The translations under genes were made by a program, and so were the position numbers. Shown here piece after piece: positions 52,768 to 60,023 of a stretch of DNA of 64,000 nucleotides. The notes under the pieces are model-generated. The model ran no database searches, was not told where the DNA came from, and worked only from the letters and a program-made list of their open reading frames with translations. Positions within the stretch are counted from its first letter, which is position 1. The number at the start of each line of letters is the position of its first letter. This DNA is from Labilithrix sp. Its GTDB lineage: Bacteria; Myxococcota_A; Polyangia; Polyangiales; Polyangiaceae. Location of the stretch: assembly GCA_019637195.1 (NCBI GenBank), contig JAHBWA010000014.1:38590-102589 (forward strand). Direction: 5' to 3'.

Positions 52768-52986
52768 CGCGGTCCTCCGACGCGTTCGAGCGCGCGTCCT
52801 CCACCGCGTTTCGAGCGCGTGTCTTCCGAGCGCGCGTCCTCCGAGCGCGCGTCCTCCGATGCGTTCCGAGCGCGCGTCCTCCGAGCGCGTGTCTTCCGAG
52901 CGCGCGTCCTCCGAGCGCGTGTCTTCCGAGCGCGCGTCCTCCGACCGCGTTCCGAGCGGGTGTCCTCCGAGCGCGCGTCCTCCGAT
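52768..52986. repeat. 15-bp tandem repeat array, about 14 copies
   Basis: Units CGAGCGCGCGTCCTC and CGAGCGCGTGTCTTC alternate between 52786 and 52986, interrupted twice by GATGCGTTC or CACCGCGTT. The unit is 15 bp (five codons) and would read Arg-Ala-Arg-Val-Leu/Phe on the plus strand. No start codon with a ribosome site opens such a frame. The region up to 53090 (323 bp without a gene) holds the array plus about 100 bp of ordinary DNA before the next small gene. Confidence 0.8.
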
Positions 52987-53090
52987 GCGCCGCGCGCACG
53001 TCTCGATTCCGTGACAGTCGTTGGTTTCCGTCTTGTGCTCGCGAAGCTCTGGTGTAGATCGACGGCCGCTTCGGGGAGGAGGATCGTCGG

Positions 53091-53279
53091 ATGAACTCGC
53101 TCAAGCTCACGGACAAGTCGAAGGAGCTCCGCGTCGCGGTGGCCGCGAACCCTCGGGTCGACCCGCTCGAGGAGCCGTGGTTCGACGAGACGCCGCCGAG
53201 CAGCCGCGTGCGTCCGAGCACGCCCATCCAGGTCGGCGCCTTCGTCGGCGATCCCGAGATCGACGGCTGGTTGCGCTGA
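53091..53279 (+). CDS. Small polar protein of unknown function
   Basis: 62 residues preceded by GGGGAGGAGGAT at 8-14 nt from the ATG, a strong ribosome site. The sequence starts NSLKLTDKSKELRVAVAANP and ends VGDPEIDGWLR. It is rich in Pro, Asp and Glu with no membrane segment. It lies between two repeat arrays and is not recognised. The short length lowers certainty. Confidence 0.5.
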   Translation: MNSLKLTDKSKELRVAVAANPRVDPLEEPWFDETPPSSRVRPSTPIQVGAFVGDPEIDGWLR

Positions 53280-53344
53280 GCGCCGCGCGCACGCCGTTGG
53301 TATCGGGCTTCGCCTGACCCGCACAAACGGCGAGCTTCGCCTAG

Positions 53345-53396
53345 GGCGCAGGCGTTGGACAGGGCGCAGGCGTTGGACAGGGCGCAGGCGTTGGAC
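53345..53396. repeat. 18-bp tandem repeat, about 2.9 copies
   Basis: Unit GGCGCAGGCGTTGGACAG at 53345-53362, 53363-53380 and, without its last two bases, 53381-53396. All copies are identical. Confidence 0.85.
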
Positions 53397-53448
53397 GTCG
53401 CGCCGAGGAGTGCCGGATCACGCGCGTGCGCTACGCCCGGTCTCGCGC

Positions 53449-53540
53449 GTCGTCTGTCTGCGTGTCGTCGTCTGTCCGTGTCGTCGTCTGTCCGCGTGTC
53501 GTCTGTCCGCGTGTCGTCGTCTGTCCGCGGTCGTCCGCGA
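53449..53540. repeat. GTGTCGTCGTCTGTCCG-type tandem array
   Basis: About five to six imperfect units built on TGTCGTCGTCTGTCCG with a variable GTC step, between 53449 and 53540. It begins 53 bp after the 18-bp array. Different unit and origin from the neighbouring arrays. Confidence 0.75.
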
Positions 53541-53757
53541 GGGTCGCGGTATGCGAGGCACCTCGGCGCGCGCGGAGGGGCCGGCGGGGGCTCCGTGCGC
53601 GGGCGATGGATCCGTCGAGATCCTCTCCCTGGGGTGATCATGGAACTTTCTCGATAGGCGGAACACGCAATATCGATTAGTTACGTCGCGCGTTCAGTAG
53701 GGAACGACGTGGTGCGATGTGTGCACAACGTCGCGTACCCTGTTCGGAGGTCTTCGC

Positions 53758-54744
53758 ATGATCGCTCGTCGCCTTCTCGCTCTTCTCCTCGTCGCCACCT
53801 CCGCGTGCGTCGCGTCGACCGGCTGCGCCGTCGACGCGGACGGGGAGGAAGACACCGACGACGACGTCCAGATGGGCGACGGGATGGTGTCGGAGGACGA
53901 ACTGGTGGCCGAGCGCCAGCTGAACGGCAGCGAGCTCCCGAACAAGACGATCAGCCTCACGTTCGACGACGGACCGGGCCGCCGGACCGCCGAGCTCGCG
54001 GACTACCTCGCCGAGCACGGCGTGAAGGGCGCCTTCTTCATCAACGGCTCGAAGGTCGCCGGCCGCCAGGGCGCCATCGACAAGATCGTCGGCCGCGGTC
54101 ACCTCCTCGCGAACCACACGCACAACCACAAGCAGCTCACGTCGCTCTCGGGTGCTTCGGTCGTGAAGGAGATCGCGGACACCGACCTCATCATCGCCCA
54201 GGCCCAGCCCCAGGGGCCGTGGGTCGTGCGCGCGCCCTTCGGCGCCTGGAACGCCGCGGTCGCGCGCTCGATCAACGCGAGCGCGATGCGGAAGTACGTC
54301 GGCAGCGTGTTCTGGGATCAGGGCGGTGCGCTCACGTCGACCGCGGCAGCCGACTGGGACTGCTGGGGCAAGGGCGTCAGCGTGCAGCGCTGCGGCGAGC
54401 TCTATCTGAACGAGATCCGCACGAAGCGGCGCGGCGTCGTGCTCATGCACGACATCCACGACAAGACCGTCGACATGGTCAAGCAGATCCTCCCGACGCT
54501 CATCGCCGAAGGCTACAAGTTCGCGGCGCTCGAGGACGTCCCCTCGGTGAAGCGCGCCATCGCGGGCGCGGGAACGCCGGTGAACGACGACCAGTGCCAG
54601 AGCGCGACGCTCGGACGCCCGGTCAACGAGAACGTCTGCGTGCAGTCGCGGAGCACCCGGCGGTGGTCGCGCTGCGTCGACGGCGAGTGGATCTCTTCGA
54701 CGGGCCCGAGCGATCCGCGTTGCATCCAGCGCTTCCCGCTCTGA
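53758..54744 (+). CDS. Polysaccharide deacetylase (NodB family) lipoprotein
   Basis: 328 residues. ATG 53758 has GGAGG 7 nt upstream. The signal ends at a lipobox (ASTGC or ATSAC). An acidic linker (ADGEEDTDDD) precedes the NodB domain with its motifs: TFDDGPGRRT (Asp-Asp), ANHTHNHKQL (metal His), RAPFGAWN and LMHDIH. The enzyme should remove acetyl groups from peptidoglycan or exopolysaccharide GlcNAc. The C-terminus has a Cys-containing extension (DDQCQSATLG; RCVDGEWISS) of about 50 residues. Confidence 0.9.
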   Translation: MIARRLLALLLVATSACVASTGCAVDADGEEDTDDDVQMGDGMVSEDELVAERQLNGSELPNKTISLTFDDGPGRRTAELADYLAEHGVKGAFFINGSKVAGRQGAIDKIVGRGHLLANHTHNHKQLTSLSGASVVKEIADTDLIIAQAQPQGPWVVRAPFGAWNAAVARSINASAMRKYVGSVFWDQGGALTSTAAADWDCWGKGVSVQRCGELYLNEIRTKRRGVVLMHDIHDKTVDMVKQILPTLIAEGYKFAALEDVPSVKRAIAGAGTPVNDDQCQSATLGRPVNENVCVQSRSTRRWSRCVDGEWISSTGPSDPRCIQRFPL

Positions 54745-54890
54745 TTCCGGTCTGAGTCGAAGCCGCGGGTGGGGGCCGGAGGATCCTGCGCCTGGATCCG
54801 TGGCGGGCGGAATGTTCCAAGGTCGGACCGCAAAACGGCTGGGTTTCGCGCACATCGCGAGCTGGCATCGCTGCTGCTAGGCCGACCGCG

Positions 54891-56345
54891 ATGCGGTCTC
54901 TCCTCGCGGGGTACGGTGGGCTCGCTCTGATCGCGGCCGCGGCGGTCGGCTCCGTCGCGGGCTGCTCGACGGATCCGACGAACGACGCGGACGCGCAGGG
55001 CGAAGAGGAGACCGACACCGGCTGCGGTGGCAAGAACGCGCCGCCGTGTCCGGACTCGAAGCTTTGCAAGGTCGATCTCGACTGCCTCTCGCAGAACTGC
55101 GCGTCGGGGATCTGCGCTCCGGCGGGCGGGGCGCCGACCGGTTGTAGCCGCGCCGACGACTGCGAGAGCAAGGTCTGCGTCGACGGCGCGTGCAAGGCCG
55201 CGACGCCCGACGACGGGGTGAAGAACGGCGACGAGACCGACGTCGACTGCGGAGGCTCCAAGGCGCCCAAGTGCGCCGACGGGAAGGGCTGCGTCGGCGC
55301 CGACGACTGCGAGAGCAAGGTCTGCGCGAGCGGCTCTTGCGCGGCGCCGTCGCCGACCGACAAAGTGCAGAACGGCGACGAGACCGACGTCGACTGCGGA
55401 GGCTCCAAGGCGCCCAAGTGCGCCGACGGGAAGGCGTGCCTCGACCACGGAGACTGCGCTTCCGACGGCTGCGACTACGAGAAGAGGTGCGCGCTCGCGC
55501 GCACGTGCACGCCCCACTTCGGCGGTGACACGTGCGGTCCGGGAGAGGTCGGAGACGTGAACGCGCAGCACGAGAGCTGCTGCACGTCGATCCCGCTCAC
55601 GAACGCGCCCGACAGCAAGAAGCTCGACAAGTACTCGATCACCTCCGGGCGGATGCGCGCCTTCGTCGAGCGCCTCGACGGCAACGTCAGGGGGTTCGTC
55701 GCCGGGCTCGGCGCGAACAACGCGGACTGGGACCAAGCGTGGACGGCGAACATGCCGTCCAACATGAACGAGGTGCACACCGATCTCGGCCCGTACGGCG
55801 TCGACGGCCAGCGGCAGGGCTGCTGGCTCAACGGGCAGGGAGCGCGGACGTACTGGCTCCCCGACGCCGTCAACACCTCGTTCAACAACGAGATCGCTCA
55901 GAAGTACGACAAGGACGTCCTCGACACGAAGGCCCTCCAGTGCGCGACGTTCTTCATGATGCAGGCGATGTGCATCTGGGACGGCGGGCGCCTCGCGACC
56001 ATCGGCGAGCTCGACGCCCAGTGGGGTGGAACGCATCCGTGGGGGGCCGCCGCGTGGACGGCCGATCGCGCGGTGCACCAGTTCACCTACGGCTTTCCGG
56101 AGAACCGGCTCGACAACACCGCGTACATCGCGGCGCCCGGGCGCAAGCCCGCCGGCAATGGACCGAACGGGCACGCGGACCTAGGTGGGCTCGTCTTCAA
56201 CATCACGAGCACCTTCCAGCCGAACGGAAACGCGCGCTGGTCGCGCAACGGCTCGTGGGAAAACCACCGGATCCCCTACGGCGAGACCTCTTCGGCGAAG
56301 TCGCGCGCCTACTGGGCCGCCGGCGGACGCTGCACCCGTTACTAG
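54891..56345 (+). CDS. Cys-rich lipoprotein with SUMF1 (formylglycine-generating enzyme-like) domain
   Basis: 484 residues. The lipobox is VGSVAGC. Residues ~40-200 are a Cys-rich stalk with duplicated modules (KNGDETDVDCGGSKAPKCADGK, twice, and DDCESKVC, twice). The C-terminal 280 residues follow the SUMF1-fold pattern of myxobacterial FGE-like proteins: ESCCTSIPL, LDKYSITSGRMRAFVERLDG, CIWDGGRLATIGELDAQWGG and YWAAGGRC. The paired catalytic Cys of true sulfatase-activating FGE are not evident, so a binding or structural role is likely. It lies 146 bp after the deacetylase gene. Confidence 0.78.
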   Translation: MRSLLAGYGGLALIAAAAVGSVAGCSTDPTNDADAQGEEETDTGCGGKNAPPCPDSKLCKVDLDCLSQNCASGICAPAGGAPTGCSRADDCESKVCVDGACKAATPDDGVKNGDETDVDCGGSKAPKCADGKGCVGADDCESKVCASGSCAAPSPTDKVQNGDETDVDCGGSKAPKCADGKACLDHGDCASDGCDYEKRCALARTCTPHFGGDTCGPGEVGDVNAQHESCCTSIPLTNAPDSKKLDKYSITSGRMRAFVERLDGNVRGFVAGLGANNADWDQAWTANMPSNMNEVHTDLGPYGVDGQRQGCWLNGQGARTYWLPDAVNTSFNNEIAQKYDKDVLDTKALQCATFFMMQAMCIWDGGRLATIGELDAQWGGTHPWGAAAWTADRAVHQFTYGFPENRLDNTAYIAAPGRKPAGNGPNGHADLGGLVFNITSTFQPNGNARWSRNGSWENHRIPYGETSSAKSRAYWAAGGRCTRY

Positions 56346-56378
56346 TAGCTTAGTAGCCCGCGGGCCGGCGACGCTCGA

Positions 56379-56822
56379 TCAACGCGCCGGGGGCATGCTC
56401 ACGGTCATGCCTCGGTGCGGATCGGAGGCTGCTCCGCCGCGCGACGTCGGCGCGTCGTCGGCGAGCGTGAGGCGCAGGAGATCGGTCTCTTCGAGCGTGG
56501 TGCCGTCCGCGCGCGAAGGGTTCACGCGCCCGACGCGCGCCACGGCGACGACGGACTTGGCGGGCAGGTCGACCACGCGATCACCGCACGTCCGCTCGTC
56601 CGCGCACGCGAAGAAGCGCGCGCTCTCGCCGGCGATTTCGAGCTTCCAGCCGTACGCGGTCCGGCGCTCCTTCGCGTGGGCGAGCTCCTCCGCGGTCATC
56701 GCCGACGCCTGCGCGACGTGCAGCGCGGTGCCCGGGCGCACTCCTTCCTCCGGAGCTACGCACGCTCCGAGGAGCGGGAGCGCGACGAGGACACGCATGG
56801 GTCGAAGCGCGCGGGCGATCAT
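56379..56822 (-). CDS. Small lipoprotein of unknown function
   Basis: 147 residues from ATG 56822. The lipobox is LPLLGAC (near residue 22). A beta-rich mature domain follows (AYGWKLEIAGESARFFACADERTCGDRVVDLPAKSVVAVARVGRV), with a Cys pair in CADERTC. The tail is polar. No family is recognised. Confidence 0.65.
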   Translation of the reverse strand: MIARALRPMRVLVALPLLGACVAPEEGVRPGTALHVAQASAMTAEELAHAKERRTAYGWKLEIAGESARFFACADERTCGDRVVDLPAKSVVAVARVGRVNPSRADGTTLEETDLLRLTLADDAPTSRGGAASDPHRGMTVSMPPAR

Positions 56823-56911
56823 GCCCAAGGTCTAGCGAACATCGCGCGTGATCGCGAGCCGCGCCTCCGCCCTGGTGGCGGAGGTGCTGCATCTCCCGGC
56901 GCGCTTGGCCG

Positions 56912-57730
56912 TCAGGAGCAGGACGCGAGCGAGCGCATCCACGCCGCGGTGACCTCGTCGGCGGGGAAGTAGGTCTCGATCCGGATGTCCTCGGCGGTCG
57001 CGTCGGTCGGCGTGCCGATGGTGGCGATCGTCGTGAAGAGCCGCGCCTCGACGCCGTTTCGTCGTAGGTGCGCGGTGATGAACGGCCCGTCGTACGCGCG
57101 CGGGATCGCGGGGGCAGGCAGGTCGGGGATGGCGGCGACCGCCGCGAGGGCGCGCGCGATCTCGGGATCGTCGGGGAAACGCGCCGCCTCGCGGCGCGCG
57201 CGATCGAGCAGCATCGCGGCCACCTCGTCGAAGTTCACCAGCGCAGGACGGAGGCCCGCCGGGTGGAGCGTGGCGACGAGGACGTTCTGCAGCACCTCGG
57301 GAGGCGCGGCGGGCAGATCGACGAACATAGCGAAGAGCCGCGTCGCCGCCTGGTTCATCCGCACGAGATCCCAGCTTCGGCCGAACGCCACCGCGCCGTT
57401 CGGCTCGATGGCGTCGAGCATGAGATCGATCGCGCGCCGGAGCGCGGTGGCCTCGGGTGCCTCGAGCGGGACGTCGCGGTACGCGGCGACGAAGCCGGCC
57501 GCTTCGAGCATCACGTTCCGGTCGCGGAGCGGCAGATCGAGCGCCGAGCCGAGCACGAGGACCATCGTCTTGCTCGGGGCCGCCCGGCCGGTCTCGAGGC
57601 AGCTCAGGTGGCGCGTGGAGATCTCGGCGTCTCGGGCGAGCCGCTCCTGGCTGAAGCCGCGGGCCGCTCGGTGGCGGCGGAGGACGTTGCCGAACGCGGA
57701 CAGCTCGGTCTTGGACGATGCGATGGGCAC
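56912..57730 (-). CDS. XRE/MmyB-type helix-turn-helix regulator
   Basis: 272 residues from GTG 57730. The HTH is typical of the XRE family: FGNVLRRHRAARGFSQERLARDAEISTRHLSCLETGRAAPSKTMVLVLG. The C-terminal half is the MmyB-like ligand-binding domain (GRSWDLVRMNQAATRLFAMF, LHPAGLRPALVNFDEVAAML, RIETYFPADEVTAAW). The regulator probably binds a fatty-acid-like ligand, as MmyB does. It is divergent from the DUF2834 gene, and a palindrome between them is its likely operator. Confidence 0.85.
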   Translation of the reverse strand: MPIASSKTELSAFGNVLRRHRAARGFSQERLARDAEISTRHLSCLETGRAAPSKTMVLVLGSALDLPLRDRNVMLEAAGFVAAYRDVPLEAPEATALRRAIDLMLDAIEPNGAVAFGRSWDLVRMNQAATRLFAMFVDLPAAPPEVLQNVLVATLHPAGLRPALVNFDEVAAMLLDRARREAARFPDDPEIARALAAVAAIPDLPAPAIPRAYDGPFITAHLRRNGVEARLFTTIATIGTPTDATAEDIRIETYFPADEVTAAWMRSLASCS

Positions 57731-57762
57731 GAGACGAGCGTACCCGAGCGCGGACGCGAGGA

Positions 57763-57795
57763 CATGACCTCGGAGGTCATGGTCCGCATGACCTC
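57763..57795. promoter_or_regulatory. Palindromic operator between the MmyB-type regulator and DUF2834 genes
   Basis: Perfect inverted repeat CATGACCTC-G-GAGGTCATG at 57763-57781. One more half-site CATGACCTC follows at 57787-57795, 24 bp from the first. It sits in the 85-bp gap between divergent starts at 57730 and 57816, where it would control both genes. Confidence 0.65.
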
Positions 57796-57815
57796 GCGCC
57801 CTCACAGTCGAGCGC

Positions 57816-58133
57816 ATGAAAGCTCTCCTCCCCGCGCTGGTGCTCGCCCCGTTTGCCGTCTTCTCCACGATCGTCGCCGCCGACCACGGCGTCGTCGGCT
57901 TCATCCCCCTCTCGCTGCGCGAGCCGTGGGCGATGCAGATGCTCCTCGACCTGGCGATCTCGATGGTCCTCATCGGCACGTGGATCCGGCGTGACGCCCG
58001 GCGGCACGGGATCCCCGCGCTGCCGTATCTCGTCCTGCTCCCGCTCGGCTCGCTCGCCGTGCTCGGCTACCTCGTCCACCGCGGGCTCCGCGGAGCGCCC
58101 CGCGCGGTCGGCGCGGATCCGGCGCGGGCCTAG
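57816..58133 (+). CDS. DUF2834 family membrane protein
   Basis: 105 residues with three hydrophobic helices (LLPALVLAPFAVFSTIVAADHG; MQMLLDLAISMVLIGTWI; LPYLVLLPLGSLAVLGYLVHRG). The pattern matches DUF2834: helical pair with DAR..G....PY.......GS..LL.Y. It starts right after the MmyB operator, so it is probably the regulated gene. Confidence 0.8.
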   Translation: MKALLPALVLAPFAVFSTIVAADHGVVGFIPLSLREPWAMQMLLDLAISMVLIGTWIRRDARRHGIPALPYLVLLPLGSLAVLGYLVHRGLRGAPRAVGADPARA

Positions 58134-58210
58134 CACCGACGACCGCGCCGCTCTCCATCGCCTGCCGTCGCGCGTGTCACGCGGCGGGCGAGCAGGTAGG
58201 CTCCGACGTC

Positions 58211-58846
58211 ATGGCCACCGGGAAGAGCACGCCGAAGAACCCCGACGAAGCGGCGCTCCGCGAGCTCGGACTGAGCTTTCCGGAGACGACCGAGGAGTTT
58301 CCCTGGGGCCACCGCGCGCTCAAGGTAAAGGGGAAGGTCTTCGTGTTCATGGGCACCGGGAAGGAAGGCGGAGCCGATCACGACGACTTCTTCCTGTCGT
58401 GCAAGCTGCCGGAGTCGGCGCCGATGGCGCTGACGATCCCGGGCGTGAAGCCGACCGGCTATGGGCTCGGCAAGTCGGGGTGGGTCTCCGCTCGGTGGCC
58501 GCCGGGTGAGGCGCCCCTCGACATGCTCCGCGATTGGCTGCGCGAGAGCTACCGAGCGGTAGCGCCGAAGAGGCTCGCCGCGCGCCTCGACGAGGACGCG
58601 CCCGCGTCGGGCGGGGCGCCCACGCGCGGCGCCGCCTCGAAGCGGTCCAAGCCGCCGTCGAGGAACGGCGGCGCGAAGGCGAAGGCGCGTCCGACCGCCC
58701 GCGCGAAGGCGAAGGCGCGTCCGACCGCCCGCGCGAAGGCGAAGGCGCGTCCGACCGCCCGCGCGAAGGCGAAGGCGCGTCCGGCCGCCCGCGCGAAGGC
58801 CGCCGCGGGAGCGACGGGAGCGAAGAAGCGGCGCGCCCGCCGGTGA
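58211..58846 (+). CDS. MmcQ/YjbR-family protein with histone-H1-like tail
   Basis: 211 residues. The first ~118 are an MmcQ/YjbR fold (LGLSFPETTEEFPWGHRALKVKGKVFVFMG; GYGLGKSGWVSARWPPGEAPLDMLRDWLRESYRAVAPKRL). The remainder is disordered and very basic: a Ser/Arg linker, then four perfect or near-perfect copies of KAKARPTARA (58673-58792) and an end in KKRRARR. Such Lys/Ala/Pro tails resemble eukaryotic H1 and bacterial HU/HupS tails and bind nucleic acid non-specifically. The gene appears to have gained a DNA-binding tail by 30-bp repeat expansion. Confidence 0.85.
   Translation: MATGKSTPKNPDEAALRELGLSFPETTEEFPWGHRALKVKGKVFVFMGTGKEGGADHDDFFLSCKLPESAPMALTIPGVKPTGYGLGKSGWVSARWPPGEAPLDMLRDWLRESYRAVAPKRLAARLDEDAPASGGAPTRGAASKRSKPPSRNGGAKAKARPTARAKAKARPTARAKAKARPTARAKAKARPAARAKAAAGATGAKKRRARR
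58673..58792 (+). repeat. Four 30-bp in-frame tandem repeats encoding a basic tail
   Basis: Unit GCGAAGGCGAAGGCG followed by CGTCCGACCGCCCGC, four copies at 58673-58702, 58703-58732, 58733-58762 and 58763-58792. The last copy has one change (ACC to GCC, Thr to Ala). A partial unit follows. The near-identity, including silent positions, indicates recent expansion. Confidence 0.92.
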
Positions 58847-59174
58847 GCGCGTCGTCGCGATGACGAGCACGGAGCGTCCGCCTACGAACCGGCCGCCAGC
58901 GGAGTCCGCGCGGGCGGGAGACGCCGCGGGCGAGCGGTGACGATGAGGGGCGGACACCTACATCCCGAACGAGATCGCGCGGTTGGGTGGGATGATCCGT
59001 TCGAGCCTCCGCCCGCCCGAAGCGTCGAGGCCGATCCAGATCACGCCGCCGCCCGCTCGCCGATCTGCGCGTGACGCCGAGGATCGTGGCCTGCGCGCCG
59101 CCCGCGCAGCACGGCACTCGCGTTGCAAACCGTCGTTTCAGCGAGGGGCGCGCTCCGGCGCAGGAAGGTTCTCG
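58847..59174. other. Intergenic region upstream of the M15-like peptidase gene
   Basis: 328 bp between two plus-strand genes. No open frame with convincing codon bias is present on either strand. The ribosome site AGGAAGG lies just before the ATG at 59175. Near 59120 the sequence is slightly AT-richer (GTTGCAAACCGTCGTTTCAG), the best place for a promoter. Confidence 0.4.
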
Positions 59175-59957
59175 ATGAACATCGCTCGGTCGACGTTGAA
59201 GGTCTCGATGCTCGCCGTCAGCCTGACGGCGGTTCTCGCGGCGTGCTCCTCGGAGGACCCGCTGCTCGAGGGCCGAAAGGGCAGTCGGTCGAACATCACG
59301 AACCGCTGGGAGCCGCCCGAGTCGAACGCGACGGGCACCTACGAGGGGCTCAACGGCGAGGGCTGCTCGGGCGGCCTCAAGCCGGGGACGAGGCAGCTCG
59401 GCGATCAGCTCAAGTCGCAATTCAACACGTCGTACGGCGGCTACGCGTGCCGTGCGAACACCGCGAACAAGTCGCAGCTCTCGATCCACGCCATCGGGCG
59501 TGCGCTCGACATCAACGCCTCCGGGAGCGCCGGCGACGAGATCGCCAACCACCTCGTGAACAACGCCGAGGCGTTCGGTATCCAGCTCATCATCTGGAAC
59601 CGGACGGTGTGGAGGATCGGACCGTCGGGGCCGACCTCGCGTCAGTACACCGGACCGAACCCGCACACCGATCACGTCCACGCGGAGGTCAGCACGGCGA
59701 TCGCGTCGAGCGGCCCCGGGGAAGGCACCGGCATGCCGGACGATCAGGAGCCGAACGGGAGCGATCCGAACGGCAACGACCCGAACGGCAACGACCCGAA
59801 CGGCAACGACCCGAACGGCAACGACCCGAACGGCAACGACCCGAACGATCCGTGGTGGGATCCGTCGATGGGCGACGACGAGATGGAGTGTCGGACCGAC
59901 GCCGATTGCGATCCGAGCGGGTACGTCATGTGCGACCAGGGCTACTGTTGGTGGTGA
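59175..59957 (+). CDS. M15-like metallopeptidase lipoprotein with NGNDP repeats
   Basis: 260 residues. ATG 59175 is preceded by AGGAAGG. The lipobox is AVLAAC. The catalytic domain (ARB-07466/VanY-like M15 pattern) shows SIHAIGRALDI (metal His and Asp) and NPHTDHVHAEV (H-x-H). The fold normally cuts peptidoglycan peptides. After it comes an acidic linker with five NGNDP repeats (15-bp units), then a short Cys-containing end (CRTDADCDPSGYVMCDQGYCWW). Confidence 0.82.
   Translation: MNIARSTLKVSMLAVSLTAVLAACSSEDPLLEGRKGSRSNITNRWEPPESNATGTYEGLNGEGCSGGLKPGTRQLGDQLKSQFNTSYGGYACRANTANKSQLSIHAIGRALDINASGSAGDEIANHLVNNAEAFGIQLIIWNRTVWRIGPSGPTSRQYTGPNPHTDHVHAEVSTAIASSGPGEGTGMPDDQEPNGSDPNGNDPNGNDPNGNDPNGNDPNGNDPNDPWWDPSMGDDEMECRTDADCDPSGYVMCDQGYCWW
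59751..59840 (+). repeat. 15-bp in-frame tandem repeat encoding NGNDP
   Basis: Five identical copies of CCGAACGGCAACGAC (59766-59840), preceded by one diverged copy at 59751-59765. They encode an Asn/Gly/Asp/Pro linker with possible calcium-binding character. Confidence 0.9.
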
Positions 59958-60023
59958 AGCGCGGGCGTCCGCGCGGCGCGCCCCCGTCACGGGGCGGCGC
60001 GTCGTGTCGGGCGACGTCGCCGC

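Larger units (their letters stand above)
53280..53757. other. Gene-poor repeat-rich region upstream of the deacetylase gene
   Basis: 478 bp. It contains an 18-bp array (53345-53396), a 16-18-bp array (53449-53540) and then AT-richer DNA at 53660-53757 (around CAATATCGATTAGTTACG). The last part should hold the deacetylase promoter. Frames crossing it are low-complexity and lack support. Confidence 0.5.

Noticed and set aside
52768..53540. CRISPR array
   Set aside because: Units are 15-18 bp and directly adjacent without unique spacers; no cas genes.
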